DNA of 64,000 nucleotides from DATATV01 sp036268615 (GCA_036268615.1 DATATV010000101.1:1-64000), one strand, 5' to 3'. Counted from the stretch's first letter, positions 19,201 to 27,632 are shown. Made by a program: numbers and translations. The notes: generated by a model not told the origin, from the sequence alone.

Positions 19201-19526
19201 TCGAGGTCCCGTTCGAGACCGACATCGGCGGGATCACCGTGCGCGGCCGGATGGACGCCGTGTTCGCCGACCCGGACGGCGGCTGGACCGTCGTCGACTG
19301 GAAGACCGGTGCCCTACCCGCCGACGAGCGCGCCCCGGCGCTGGCCGTGCAGCTCGCCGCCTACCGGCTGGCCTGGTCGGCCCTCTCCGGCGCCGATCTG
19401 GCCGACGTGCACGCGGCCTTCCACTACGTGGCCGCGGGCAGCACGGTCCGGCCGGTGGACCTGCTGGACGCCGACGGCCTGCGGGCCCTGCTCGGCGCGG
19501 TGCCGCACGAGAACGACGAGGCGTGA
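16215..19526 (+). CDS. adnB: AdnB-type helicase-nuclease subunit
   Basis: A 1103-residue partner of AdnA. Walker A (GAGAGKT) is at about 39-45. Motif II is canonical (LLDEYQDTGHAQ), and GDPAQAIYGWRGA and the late helicase motif VHAAKGLEW are intact, so this is the competent lead motor. The C-terminal RecB-type nuclease has VVDWKTG followed by QLAAYRLAW; no Cys-rich iron-sulfur segment is seen, unlike AdnA. An acidic linker (EDDDEDADS) separates motor and nuclease. GTG 16215 fits the expected N-terminus; the frame is open further upstream but overlaps the end of adnA in a different frame. Two nucleases in the heterodimer would cut one strand each during resection. Confidence 0.94.
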   Translation: MTEFVGPAEVAAALGLPAPTLEQAEVIAAPIEPALVVAGAGAGKTETMAARVVWLVANGLVTPDRVLGLTFTRKAARQLSDRVRARLRRLAGSNLLDRVDPSGERRAAVLAGEPTVLTYHAYAGRIVSEHGLRLPVEPGARLLTQTASWQVAHRVVATWADDLDTDKVPATVTGQLLTLAGELAEHLLAPDDLRRHAEALTRLIESAPRGPRQRDALSEKLKEIITAQRFRVALLPLVEAYAQAKRRIGALDFADQMALAATLATEHAETVAGERERYGAVLLDEYQDTGHAQRVLLRSLFGSAEALPVTSVGDPAQAIYGWRGASAANLPRFTTDFPRVSGGKLLPSARFGLLTSFRNPPEVLALANAIAGPLRSAGLDVDDLRPRPGAPAGDVRAALLPDVRAEREWLADAVAKRWHEQVSAVGQPPTAAVLVRRRSDMADLAQALRARGLPVEVVGLGGLLAEPEVRDLVSALRLLVDPLAGTAAMRLLTGSRWRLGAADLAALWHRAGELTAVELRKGALDESTVDDQLAMVADALPGENAEQAGLADALDDPGDAERYSTEGYRRIRSLGIELSGLRRRLEVPLTELVADTERTLLLDIEAMSRPGGVGRAHLDAFADVVGDYAATSPSATLPALLDYLTVAERAEDGLEPGEVEVAEDRVQVLTVHAAKGLEWQVVAVPHLVAGVFPGRRKAACWLRSVTELPADLRGDGADLPRLRLGTDWNRKEVEAALELHAEEFEERRLIEDRRLLYVALTRSERCLLVSGHWWGETGSSPRGPSGFLAEIQAAMQDAWPAAGTVERWADEPEEGVVNPLAEEVRVEQWPADPLGDRRPAVRTGAELVLAAMSAAMSTADEQDAESAVGEDDDEDADSWARDVDVLLAERAAAANRREKVTLPDQMTVTQLVELAADPDALAARLRRPLPYPPNPSARRGTAFHGWLEQRFSSGQLLDIDELPGSADAEPVSAEDLTDLQDAFLASEWADRSPAEVEVPFETDIGGITVRGRMDAVFADPDGGWTVVDWKTGALPADERAPALAVQLAAYRLAWSALSGADLADVHAAFHYVAAGSTVRPVDLLDADGLRALLGAVPHENDEA

Positions 19527-19532
19527 GCCGCC

Positions 19533-20081
19533 CTAGGAGTTGCCGTCCGTGCAGGGCGCCTGGCTGACCTTGTGGTTGCGTACGACCCGGTCGTAGAGCA
19601 CTTCCTGCAACCACCGGCCGTAGAGCGAGGGCCCGAACTCACCCGAGCGGTCCTCCGGCGGCACGACCACCTTCGCGCCAGCCTCGTCGTCGCCGACGAC
19701 CACGCCGACGCCGTAGTAGTCCAGTTCGGTGATCGGCAGCGTGCCGGCCAGCACCGACTCGGGCAGCACGACCGCGCACGGGGCGAGGCTGATCAGCGTG
19801 CCGCACGCGGTCAACGCGCTGTCCGCGTCGCTCTCCGACACCAGAACACCGACGAGTTCGACCGCGGGCAGGGGTGAGCGGTCCCGGGGCCCTGGACTGA
19901 ACCAGGTCCGGAACCAGGACGGGTCCGGCTGCGGCGGCCACCCGTTCGCCCGGCGCCACCGATCCACCTCGTCGCGCATCCGGACAACGGCTGACACCCG
20001 ATGCCCCAGGATGCCCACGTCCGAGACGACGACGCCGGTCCACCCGAGGGTTGACGCAGCGTGCTCTGGCGATAACGGCAC
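19533..20081 (-). CDS. Hypothetical protein, 182 aa
   Basis: I do not recognise this family. The protein has no obvious transmembrane segment or signal peptide. A WRRANGWPPQPDPSWFRTWF segment near residue 45 is rich in Trp and Pro, followed by a VELVGVLVSESDADSALTACG strand-helix region and a central hydrophobic stretch (LISLAPCAVVLPESVLAGTLP). Codon usage is GC-biased in third positions like its neighbours, supporting a real gene. It ends 6 bp from the convergent adnB stop. A partner protein or a phage/plasmid-derived gene cannot be excluded. Confidence 0.65.
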   Translation of the reverse strand: MPLSPEHAASTLGWTGVVVSDVGILGHRVSAVVRMRDEVDRWRRANGWPPQPDPSWFRTWFSPGPRDRSPLPAVELVGVLVSESDADSALTACGTLISLAPCAVVLPESVLAGTLPITELDYYGVGVVVGDDEAGAKVVVPPEDRSGEFGPSLYGRWLQEVLYDRVVRNHKVSQAPCTDGNS

Positions 20082-20235
20082 GCCGGCATATTACAGCCTT
20101 CAGGCATGGATTACCCGCTCGGCGGACAGAACCAAAACGTTGTGGTAAACGACTCAACGCAGATCTTCAATACGAGTCCCGGGGCGGACCGGGCTGCTTC
20201 CGGTCAGCTGCCCGGATGTGGTTCTCCGGTGCTGC
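20082..20235. other. Intergenic stretch, AT-richer
   Basis: About 150 bp between two minus-strand genes. It contains the promoter region for the 19533-20081 gene and the 3' flank of the DoxX-like gene. It is clearly less GC-rich than its flanks (for example AAAACGTTGTGGTAAACG). No RNA gene or repeat was recognised. Confidence 0.4.
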
Positions 20236-20640
20236 TCAACGACTTCCGTGCCGTACCCGAAGCGCCCAGAGCACCAACGGCCACTGCAACGGCAGCCGTC
20301 CGTAGGCGATCAATTTCGCCGACAACGGCTTGCCCGCGCGTTGGTAGGCGATGGCCATGGTCACATTTCCGGGGAACACCGCGACGAACAGCAGGGCGGC
20401 CAACAGGGCGCCCAGCCGACGGGTCCGCGGGACCGCGACGGCCGTGGCGCAGGCGAGTTCGGCCGCGCCGGACAGGTAGGTCCAGGTCCGCGCGGCGCCG
20501 GGCAGCTCGCGCGGGATCAGCCGGTCGTAGGGCGCCGGCTTGGCGAAGTGCAGCACGCCCGAACCGCCGAGGATGGCGGCCAGCAGGGCGACCGTGCGCC
20601 GGTCGGTCCGCTTCGACAACGAGGACATCTCCCGAGACAT
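20236..20640 (-). CDS. DoxX-like integral membrane protein
   Basis: A 134-residue protein with about four hydrophobic segments. It shows the DoxX-family hallmarks LGGSGVLHFAKPAPYDRLIP near the N-terminus, YLSGAAELACATAV in the second helix and FPGNVTMA in the third. DoxX-like proteins are small membrane proteins of mostly unknown function, sometimes linked to oxidative stress. ATG 20640 (MSREMSSLS) is preferred to the upstream open frame, which lacks hydrophobic or homologous sequence. It is upstream of, and transcribed in the same direction as, the unknown 182-residue gene, with the histidine kinase stop 59 bp before its start. Confidence 0.8.
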   Translation of the reverse strand: MSREMSSLSKRTDRRTVALLAAILGGSGVLHFAKPAPYDRLIPRELPGAARTWTYLSGAAELACATAVAVPRTRRLGALLAALLFVAVFPGNVTMAIAYQRAGKPLSAKLIAYGRLPLQWPLVLWALRVRHGSR

Positions 20641-20699
20641 GCCCCCGACTCTCCCAGAGTTGCCGGGCACGCGCACCGGTGAGCGCACGTTTCACCAGG

Positions 20700-22127
20700 T
20701 CAGTCGAGTTTCGGCAGTGGCTGGGTCGGCGGCTCGGGCGGCGGCGCCATCGGCAGCAGCAGCCGGAACACCGCGCCCGGCTCGCCGGCCGGCACCGGTT
20801 CGCAGGTCAGCTCACCGCCGTGGGCGCGGGCGAACCCGCGGGCGATGGCCAGGCCCAGCCCGGAACCGCCGGACCGGCGGTCGCGGGCCTGGTCCAGCCG
20901 CACCAGCCGGTCGAAGATGCGCTCCTGGTCGGCCGGCGGCACACCGGGGCCGGTGTCGGCGACCACCACCTCGGCGAACCGGCCCGCGGTGGCCAGCCGG
21001 ACGGTGATCCGGCCGGCCGCCTCGCCGGCCTGCCGGGCGTTGTCCAGCAGGTTCGCCAGGATCTGGGTGATCCGGCCCGCGTCGCCCGGCGTGCTCAGCT
21101 CCGGGCCGGTGACCTCGACGGTCAGTTCCGGCGCCAACAGCCGGAGGCGTTCGGCCTGTCCCTCGGCCAACGGGCGCAGTGCCACCGGTCCGAGGTCCAG
21201 CTCGATCCCGGCGTCGATCCGGGCCAGGTCAAGCAGGTCGTCCACGAGTTGGCCGGCCCGGTGCGACTCGCGGACCAGCAGCAGGTGCAGCCGCTGCCGC
21301 TCCTCCGGGTCGGCGTCCGGTGGCTGCTGCAACACCGCCTCGGCGACCGCGGCCACCCCGGCGATCGGCGTGCGCAGTTCGTGCGCGGCGTCCGCGACGA
21401 ACCGCTTGGTGCGCTCGGCCGCCGCCCGGGCCGCCGCCTCGGCCTGCCGGGAGACCGACTCGGCCGCGCGTGCCTGGGTCTCGGCGCCCTCCAGCGCGTC
21501 CAGCATGTCGTCGAACGCGGCGGCGGTCCGGCCCAGTTCGGTGTCCGTCCTGGTCGGCCAGAGCCGCCGGCCGCGGTCGCCGCCGGCGATCGAGCGGGCC
21601 AGCGTGGTCATCGAGTCCAGCGGCGCCAGCGCCAGGCGGACGATGACCACCAGCAGCACCGCGGTCACCGCGAGCGCGCCAAGGCCGGTGAGGATCAGCA
21701 GCCTGCGCAGCCGGGCCTGGGCCGCGGTCAGCACGGTGTTGTCCGCCTGGAGGGTCAGCCGGGCGCCGTTGAGCTGGCCGTGGGCGGCGCTCAGGGTGAG
21801 CGTCCTGGCCTTGCCCGACGCGTCCCGTTTCGACAGGCTGCCGAAGCTCTCCCCATCGACCAGCACCAGCCGGGCCCGCACCCCGCCCACGTCCACCCGG
21901 TTGACCAGTTGCCGCGCTCCGACGCCCTGCCGGCCCAGCTGCGCGGCCAGCTGCGCCCGGTCGTTGAGCAGCACGGTGGTGTCCCGGTTCGACGCCACCG
22001 CGAACAGGATGCTGACCAGCCCGACCACTGTGATCAACACCACCAGCAGCACGGCCAGCACCCATCCGGTGACCCGGCGGCGCAGCGAGGCGGTGTGCAG
22101 CTGGGCCGGTCGTGCGGGCGCGGTCAT
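20700..22127 (-). CDS. Two-component sensor histidine kinase
   Basis: A 475-residue membrane kinase. One transmembrane helix lies near the N-terminus (VLAVLLVVLITVVGLVSI), followed by an extracytoplasmic sensor region of about 120 residues, a second helix (about 175-200), a HAMP linker, a HisKA domain with phospho-acceptor AHELRTP (about residue 247), and a HATPase domain with NLLDNA, DTGPG and GSGLGLA boxes. All catalytic boxes are intact. The ATG overlaps the stop of the response-regulator gene (ATGA), so the pair is translationally coupled, regulator first. The sensed signal is unknown. The longer open frame upstream of 22127 lies inside the regulator gene and is not used. Confidence 0.94.
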   Translation of the reverse strand: MTAPARPAQLHTASLRRRVTGWVLAVLLVVLITVVGLVSILFAVASNRDTTVLLNDRAQLAAQLGRQGVGARQLVNRVDVGGVRARLVLVDGESFGSLSKRDASGKARTLTLSAAHGQLNGARLTLQADNTVLTAAQARLRRLLILTGLGALAVTAVLLVVIVRLALAPLDSMTTLARSIAGGDRGRRLWPTRTDTELGRTAAAFDDMLDALEGAETQARAAESVSRQAEAAARAAAERTKRFVADAAHELRTPIAGVAAVAEAVLQQPPDADPEERQRLHLLLVRESHRAGQLVDDLLDLARIDAGIELDLGPVALRPLAEGQAERLRLLAPELTVEVTGPELSTPGDAGRITQILANLLDNARQAGEAAGRITVRLATAGRFAEVVVADTGPGVPPADQERIFDRLVRLDQARDRRSGGSGLGLAIARGFARAHGGELTCEPVPAGEPGAVFRLLLPMAPPPEPPTQPLPKLD

Positions 22128-22798
22128 GCGTCCTGCGCCCGGAGCACGTAACCCAGGCCGCGCACGGTGTGCAGCAGCCGGGGCCCGAACGCCTCCAGCT
22201 TCCGGCGCAGCGCGCTGACGTGCACCTCCACCAGATTCGGGTCGTAGTCCTCGTAACCCCACACCGCGGTCAGGATCTGCGTCTTGCTGACCACCCGGCC
22301 ACGCTGCGCTGCCAGGTACTCCAGCAGCCGTAGCTCGGTCGCGGTCAGCTCCACCGGGTGGTCGCCGTGCAGCACCACCCCGGCGTCGGCGTCCACCACG
22401 AGCTCGCCGATCTGCACGGTGGACGGGGTCCGCCCCAGCCTGCGCAGCACCGCGTCCACCCGGGCGACCAGCTCGGCCAGCACGAACGGCTTGGTCAGGT
22501 AGTCGTCGGCGCCGCCGGTCAGTCCGCGCAGCCGGTCGGGCACCCCGTCGCGCGCCGTGAGGATCACCACCCCGGCGGTGGATGACCGGCGAATTACCCC
22601 CAAAAGTGTGAACCCGTCCCGGCCGGGCAGCATCACGTCCAGCACCACCAGATCGGGTCGGAACTGGCGCAGGTCGGCTTCCAGTTCGCGCCCGTTCGGC
22701 CGGTCCAACACATCCAACCCGTGGTCACGCAGCGCGGCGCGGACCGCGGCGCGGATCGCCTCCGCGTCCTCGATGACCAGGACCCTCGCCGCCGTCAT
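22124..22798 (-). CDS. OmpR/PhoB-family response regulator
   Basis: A 224-residue regulator with an N-terminal receiver domain (acidic pocket ED near residues 10-11, phosphorylation Asp54 in VVLDVMLPG, conserved Thr/Lys in LTARD and TKPF) and a C-terminal winged-helix DNA-binding domain (ELTATELRLLEYLA, then LVEVHVSALRRKLE). ATG 22798 is preferred; an in-frame GTG at 22828 would add ten residues. It is the first gene of a regulator-kinase pair. A tandem 10-bp repeat about 60 bp upstream, in the gap shared with the divergent membrane-protein gene, is a plausible binding site. Confidence 0.94.
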   Translation of the reverse strand: MTAARVLVIEDAEAIRAAVRAALRDHGLDVLDRPNGRELEADLRQFRPDLVVLDVMLPGRDGFTLLGVIRRSSTAGVVILTARDGVPDRLRGLTGGADDYLTKPFVLAELVARVDAVLRRLGRTPSTVQIGELVVDADAGVVLHGDHPVELTATELRLLEYLAAQRGRVVSKTQILTAVWGYEDYDPNLVEVHVSALRRKLEAFGPRLLHTVRGLGYVLRAQDA

Positions 22799-22855
22799 CC
22801 GGCCATTCTGCGGTCCGCCGAGTGTCACGGGCGGACCAACCCGCCGGCCTTCAGC

Positions 22856-22885
22856 GTCCGTTCAGGTCCGTTCGGGCCCGTTCGG
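22856..22885. promoter_or_regulatory. Three tandem 10-bp repeats, candidate response-regulator site
   Basis: GTCCGTTCAG, GTCCGTTCGG and GCCCGTTCGG stand head to tail with an exact 10-bp period, followed by a partial fourth unit. OmpR-family regulators bind direct repeats spaced one helical turn apart. The array lies between the divergent regulator gene and the membrane-protein gene at 22965, so it could control both. Confidence 0.6.
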
Positions 22886-22964
22886 TCCCCGAACACCGGT
22901 CACCCACAGTGATCCGGCGGCGGGCGAAGGAGAGTTTCCGGGCCCGGTCTGCCAGTATCGAGGC

Positions 22965-23762
22965 GTGACGGTTGCCTGGAAACCGGACCGGCGAAAGCTC
23001 AAGTGGGCTGGCGTCGGTGTGGTCGCCATCGCCGTTTTCGGGCTGCTGCTGTGGTTCGCGGCGGGTTTTGCCAGCACCAACCTGCGTGCTGACAACTCCG
23101 GTGCGCAGGTCCCGGCCACAGTGACCACGATGGCACCGTGCAACGGGGCCTCCGCACAGGACACGGTGTCCTTCACCACCGGCGGCCAGAAGCACCAGGC
23201 CAAGCTGGACAGCTGCGGGGACTCGGTCGGCCAGACGATGAGCGTGCTGGTGCCGGCCGGCTTCGCCGACGGCAACCTGGTCGAGCCTGCGGCGGCCGCG
23301 CCCGGCGACGCGGCCGGCCTGCTGCGCCGGGTCTCCTTCGTGATGCTCGCGCTGGTCGCGGTGATCAGCGGCGGCGCCGTGTACTACTTCTTCTCGCGCA
23401 GCGGGGGCGCCCGGCTGCCGTCCCTGCCGACCGGCGCCCGCAGGACCGCCGCCACACCGGACCCGGAACCGGGCTCGCCCGGCGCGCCGGGCGAGCCCGA
23501 CCGGCCGGCGAAGCCCAGGAAGCCGAAGAAGATCAAGGCGCTCAAGGGCCGGCCGAAGAAGGGCAGGCCGGACCGGGACGACGACGAGGACGACATCGGT
23601 CCGCTGTCGAGTCCGTTCCCCCGGGTCGACCGCGTCGAGGGCACCGGCATGGACTCCTCGGCGTTCACCGAGACCGCCGAGGTGAACTGGTTCGAGGACT
23701 CGGCCACCGACCTTCCCGTCGACCTCAGCGAGGACCTCGGCGAACGCGCCGACCGTTCCTGA
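22965..23762 (+). CDS. Hypothetical two-pass membrane protein with charged tail
   Basis: A 265-residue protein with a first transmembrane helix at about 17-35, an extracytoplasmic domain with two Cys (APCNG and LDSCGD, possibly a disulfide), a second helix at about 125-143, and a long cytoplasmic tail. The tail is strikingly charged: a Lys/Pro-rich stretch (PRKPKKIKALKGRPKKGRP), then an acidic run (RDDDEDD). The extracytoplasmic part resembles DUF3592-like proteins (FTTGGQKHQAKL), but that is a weak impression. GTG 22965 is chosen because the first helix begins soon after it. It is divergent from the two-component genes and may be their target. Confidence 0.75.
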   Translation: MTVAWKPDRRKLKWAGVGVVAIAVFGLLLWFAAGFASTNLRADNSGAQVPATVTTMAPCNGASAQDTVSFTTGGQKHQAKLDSCGDSVGQTMSVLVPAGFADGNLVEPAAAAPGDAAGLLRRVSFVMLALVAVISGGAVYYFFSRSGGARLPSLPTGARRTAATPDPEPGSPGAPGEPDRPAKPRKPKKIKALKGRPKKGRPDRDDDEDDIGPLSSPFPRVDRVEGTGMDSSAFTETAEVNWFEDSATDLPVDLSEDLGERADRS

Positions 23763-23885
23763 CCTCCGTTGCCGCCCGCCGTCCCGTACGACCCAACCGG
23801 TCCAATGGGATGAACCCGGCATGGCCCGGCGGGCCGGCGCGCACACTTCGGGTGGCCGGTGGGCGCAGGAGGATAAAGTCACAAC

Positions 23886-25211
23886 ATGGCCCCGCCCGAA
23901 CTGCACAAGTTCTCTCTTGCCAACGGCCTACGGGTGGTGCTCGCCCCCGACTCGACCACGCCGGTCGTCGGGGTGAGTGTGCACTACGACGTGGGATTCC
24001 GGTCCGAACCAGAAGGCCGGACCGGCTTCGCGCACCTGTTCGAGCATCTGATGTTCCAGGGCAGCGAAAGCCTGGAGAAACTCGCGCACTTCCGGCACGT
24101 GCAGTCCTCCGGTGGCGTGTTCAACGGGTCGACCCATCCGGACTACACGGACTACTTCGAGGTGCTGCCCTCGGCCGCCCTGGAACGCGCGCTGTTCCTG
24201 GAGGCCGACCGGATGCGCGCGCCCCGGTTGACCGAGGAGAACCTGCGCAACCAGGTCGACGTGGTCAAGGAGGAGATCCGGCTCAACGTGCTCAACCGCC
24301 CCTACGGCGGTTTCCCGTGGATTCCGCTGCCCGCGGTGCTGTACCAGACCTTTCCCAACGCGCACAACGGGTACGGCGACTTCACCGAGCTGGAGCAGGC
24401 CACCCTTGAGGACTGCGCGTCGTTCTTCGACACGTACTACGCGCCGGGCAACGCGGTGCTCACGGTGGCCGGTGACTTCACCGTGGAGCGCGCCAAGGAC
24501 CTGGTGAACAAGCACTTCGGCGACGTGCCGGCGCGGCCGACCGCGCCCCGGCCGTCCTTCGCCGAGCCGCCACCCACCACCGAACTACGCTCCACCCTGG
24601 TGGACGCGCACGCGCCGCTGCCCGCGCTCGCGGTCGGCTACCGGCTGCCCGACCCGGTCGCCGACACCAACGGCTACCTCAGCTACGCGGTGCTCGCCGC
24701 GATCCTCACCGACGGCGACGCGTCCCGGTTGCAGCAGCGGATGGTGCACACCGAGCCGCTGGTCGTCGACGTGTCCACCGGCTGCGGCCTGTTCGGCGCG
24801 CCGCTGGACGCCCGCGACCCGGACACCTTCACCGCGACCATGATCCACCCCGGCGAGATCGGCAGCGACCGGCTGCTCGGCGTGCTGGACGAGGAGCTCG
24901 ACCGGCTCGCCGGTCAGGGCCCCGACGCCGAGGAACTGTCCAGGGTGACCGCGCGGTGGACCGCCGCGCTGCACCGCGAACACGACCGGATCATGTCCAG
25001 GACGTTGTCCTACGGCAGTTTCGAGCTGCTCTACGGCCGGCCGGAACTCGGTTCCGAGCTGCCCGGCCGGGTCGCCGCGATCACCGAGGCGGACGTGGCC
25101 GCAGCGGCCAAGTCGCTGCGGCCGGACGCGCGCGCCGTGCTGGTGCTCGAACCCGGCGGCGGCCAGGACGGCGAGTCGGCGGACAACACAGGGAACGGAG
25201 ACGCCGAGTGA
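23886..25211 (+). CDS. M16 family zinc peptidase, catalytic subunit
   Basis: A 441-residue M16B-type (pitrilysin-like) metallopeptidase. The inverted zinc motif HLFEH (HxxEH, near residues 50-54) and the distal Glu in VVKEEIRLNV are present, so the active site is complete. RBS AGGAGG precedes ATG 23886. It overlaps the next gene by 4 bp, and that gene encodes a second M16 protein lacking the zinc motif. The two probably form a heterodimer as in bacterial and mitochondrial M16B enzymes. There is no signal peptide, so the site of action is probably cytoplasmic. The substrate is unknown; peptide or pro-peptide processing is typical of the family. Confidence 0.93.
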   Translation: MAPPELHKFSLANGLRVVLAPDSTTPVVGVSVHYDVGFRSEPEGRTGFAHLFEHLMFQGSESLEKLAHFRHVQSSGGVFNGSTHPDYTDYFEVLPSAALERALFLEADRMRAPRLTEENLRNQVDVVKEEIRLNVLNRPYGGFPWIPLPAVLYQTFPNAHNGYGDFTELEQATLEDCASFFDTYYAPGNAVLTVAGDFTVERAKDLVNKHFGDVPARPTAPRPSFAEPPPTTELRSTLVDAHAPLPALAVGYRLPDPVADTNGYLSYAVLAAILTDGDASRLQQRMVHTEPLVVDVSTGCGLFGAPLDARDPDTFTATMIHPGEIGSDRLLGVLDEELDRLAGQGPDAEELSRVTARWTAALHREHDRIMSRTLSYGSFELLYGRPELGSELPGRVAAITEADVAAAAKSLRPDARAVLVLEPGGGQDGESADNTGNGDAE

Positions 25212-26596
25212 CCGCGTCAACCCAGGCCACCCCCACCGGCCACCGCAGCGCGGTCGAGATCGGCCGGACCGACCTCGGCGCGCGGCCGCTGCCCGAACTG
25301 GGCAGCCAGCGCGCCGCGACCGAACCGGCCTTCGTGGACACGGTGATCGACAACGGGCTGCGGGTCATCGCGGTCCGTCAGCCGACCGTGCCGATGGTCG
25401 AGCTGCGGCTGCGCATTCCCTTCGGCAGCAACGATTCCAGCCACCCCGCGCAGGCCGAGCTGCTGGCCGACACGCTGCTCACCGGCACCCGAAGGCGCGA
25501 CCGGGTGCGGATCGACACCGACCTCGCGCTGGTCGGCGGCGAGCTGGACACGGCGGTCGACCCGGAGCGGCTGGCCCTCGGCGGCAGCGCGCTGGCCGAC
25601 GGCCTGGACGCACTGCTGGACGTGCTCGCCGACGTGCTCACCGAGCCGGCCTACGCCGACGACGAGGTGGCCCGGGAGCGGGACCGGCTGGTCGAGCGGA
25701 TCGCCGTCGCGCTGGCCCAGCCGGGTGTGATCGCCCGCAAGGCGTTGCAGCGCCGCCGGTACGGCGACCACCCGTTCGCGCACGAGATGCCCGAACCCGA
25801 GGACGTCGCCGCGGTCACCGCCGAGCAGGTGCGGGCGCTGCACGCGCGGGCCGTGGTGCCGCGCGGCGCGGTGCTCATCCTCGTCGGCGACCTCGACCCG
25901 GCCGCCGCGGTGCGTTCGGTGACCGCCGCCACCGCGGACTGGACCAGCGAGCACGCGGCCGTCGGCCTGGACCCGCTGCCCGAGCTGACCGCCGGCGATC
26001 TGCTGCTGGTCAACCGGCCGGGGGCCGTGCAGTCGCAGCTACGGCTGTCCGCGCAGACGATCAGCCGGACCGATCCGTGCTATCCCGCGCTGCAACTGGC
26101 CAACCTGGTGTTCGGCGGCTACTTCTCCTCCCGGCTGGTGGAGAACATCCGTGAGGACAAGGGTTACACCTACGACGCGCGGTCCTACTTCGAGTTCACC
26201 CCGAGCGGTGGCACCGTCGTGGTCAGCACCGACACCGCCAGCGAGGTGAGCGCCTCGGCGCTGCTGGAGGTCCGCTACGAGCTGGGCCGGCTGGGCCTGA
26301 CCCCGCCGACCGCGGCGGAGGTGGAGTCGGTGCGGCAGTACGCGATCGGCTCGCTGCTCACCTCGATCTCCTCGCAGTCCGGCTTCGCCTCGCAGGTCTC
26401 CGGGCTGGCCGGCCTCGGGCTGGACATCGGCTGGCTGCGCCAGCACCAACTGCGGCTGGCCGAGGTGAGCGCGGCCGAGGTGGCCGACGCGGCCCTGGAG
26501 TTCTTCGCCCCGGCCCGGTTCACCGGGGTCGTGGTCGGCGACGCGGAACTGTTGGCCGGGCGGCTGTCCGGGCTGGGCGGGATCGAACTGCCGTGA
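25208..26596 (+). CDS. M16 family protein, non-catalytic partner subunit
   Basis: A 462-residue M16-fold protein. The HxxEH zinc motif is missing: the equivalent helix reads SSHPAQAELLADTLL. The partner-specific substrate-binding segment EDKGYTYDARSYF is conserved; in M16B heterodimers these R/Y residues from the non-catalytic subunit complete the partner's active site. GTG 25208 overlaps the preceding stop codon, and this gene's own stop overlaps the nudC GTG. Co-expression of an active and an inactive subunit is therefore enforced by translational coupling. Confidence 0.92.
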   Translation: MTASTQATPTGHRSAVEIGRTDLGARPLPELGSQRAATEPAFVDTVIDNGLRVIAVRQPTVPMVELRLRIPFGSNDSSHPAQAELLADTLLTGTRRRDRVRIDTDLALVGGELDTAVDPERLALGGSALADGLDALLDVLADVLTEPAYADDEVARERDRLVERIAVALAQPGVIARKALQRRRYGDHPFAHEMPEPEDVAAVTAEQVRALHARAVVPRGAVLILVGDLDPAAAVRSVTAATADWTSEHAAVGLDPLPELTAGDLLLVNRPGAVQSQLRLSAQTISRTDPCYPALQLANLVFGGYFSSRLVENIREDKGYTYDARSYFEFTPSGGTVVVSTDTASEVSASALLEVRYELGRLGLTPPTAAEVESVRQYAIGSLLTSISSQSGFASQVSGLAGLGLDIGWLRQHQLRLAEVSAAEVADAALEFFAPARFTGVVVGDAELLAGRLSGLGGIELP

Positions 26597-27585
26597 GTGA
26601 GCTTTCCCCGACCCGGCCGTTCGTCCTGGCCGACCGGCCGGTGCTGTCCCGTTCCACGCTCAACCGCGACGAGATGCTGGTCAACGACCAGGACGCGCAG
26701 ACGAAGCTCTGGCCGAAGGCACGACTGCTGACGGTGGACCAGTACGGCTGTGTGCCGGTCCGGGCGCTGGGCACCGAGCTGGTCTACCGGCCGGCCGCCG
26801 AGTTCGCCGACCCGGCACCGGCGGACTCGGTGCTGCTCGGCGAGCAGGACGGGGTCGGCTACTGGGCCACCCGCATCCGCCGCGACGACGGCGGGGCGCC
26901 CAATCGTTGGGGTTGGGCGGGTCCGGCGCCGGACGGTGACCCGGAAGAGGAGCGCTGGCTGGACCTGCGGGCCATCGGCGCGCTGCTCGGCTCGACCGAC
27001 GCCGGTGCGTTCACCACCGCCGTCGCGGTGCTCAACTGGCACCGGGACGCGCCCTTCTGTCCGCGCTGCGGGCTGCCGGTCCGGTTCACCAAGGCCGGCT
27101 GGGCGAGCCGGTGCACCGGGTGCGACAAGGAGGAGTACCCGCGTACCGACCCGGCGGTGATCTGCCTGGTGCACGACGGAACCGACGGCGGCAACGGACA
27201 GCACGTCCTGCTGGCCAGGGGCGCGATCTGGCCGGAGGGCCGGTATTCGGTGCTGGCCGGGTTCGTCGAGGCCGGTGAGTCCCTTGAGGACTGTGTGGTT
27301 CGGGAGATCTCCGAGGAGGTCGGCGTCGACGTGCGGGACGTGCGCTACCTGGGTAACCAGCCGTGGCCGTTCCCGCGCTCGTTGATGATCGGCTACACCG
27401 CGGTGGCCGACCCGGCCGCACCGATCCACCCGGCCGACGGCGAGATCGCCGAGGCGCGCTGGGTGCCTCGGGCCGAGGTCCGGGCGACCCTGGCCGCCGG
27501 TGGCTCGCTGGACGGCCTGGCGTTGCCGGGCAAGGTGTCCATCGCCGGCCACATGCTCGCGGCGTGGGCCGAAGCCGAGGCGTGA
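26593..27585 (+). CDS. nudC: NAD(+) diphosphatase NudC
   Basis: A 330-residue Nudix hydrolase of the NudC family. It has a four-Cys zinc ribbon (CPRCG and CTGCD, about residues 155-177), a complete Nudix box (GFVEAGESLEDCVVREISEEVGV, about 222-244) and the NADH-pyrophosphatase signature QPWPFPRS. NudC hydrolyses NAD(H) to NMN and AMP and removes NAD caps from RNA. It is translationally coupled to the M16 pair by a GTGA overlap. In mycobacteria nudC (Rv3199c) also lies near adnAB, so the location is conserved. The coupling to M16 genes appears to be a local arrangement. Confidence 0.95.
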   Translation: MSELSPTRPFVLADRPVLSRSTLNRDEMLVNDQDAQTKLWPKARLLTVDQYGCVPVRALGTELVYRPAAEFADPAPADSVLLGEQDGVGYWATRIRRDDGGAPNRWGWAGPAPDGDPEEERWLDLRAIGALLGSTDAGAFTTAVAVLNWHRDAPFCPRCGLPVRFTKAGWASRCTGCDKEEYPRTDPAVICLVHDGTDGGNGQHVLLARGAIWPEGRYSVLAGFVEAGESLEDCVVREISEEVGVDVRDVRYLGNQPWPFPRSLMIGYTAVADPAAPIHPADGEIAEARWVPRAEVRATLAAGGSLDGLALPGKVSIAGHMLAAWAEAEA

Positions 27586-27632
27586 CCCAGGTGGTGGCCG
27601 GCCGGGGCTTTCCTGGCTACGACACCTGATGT

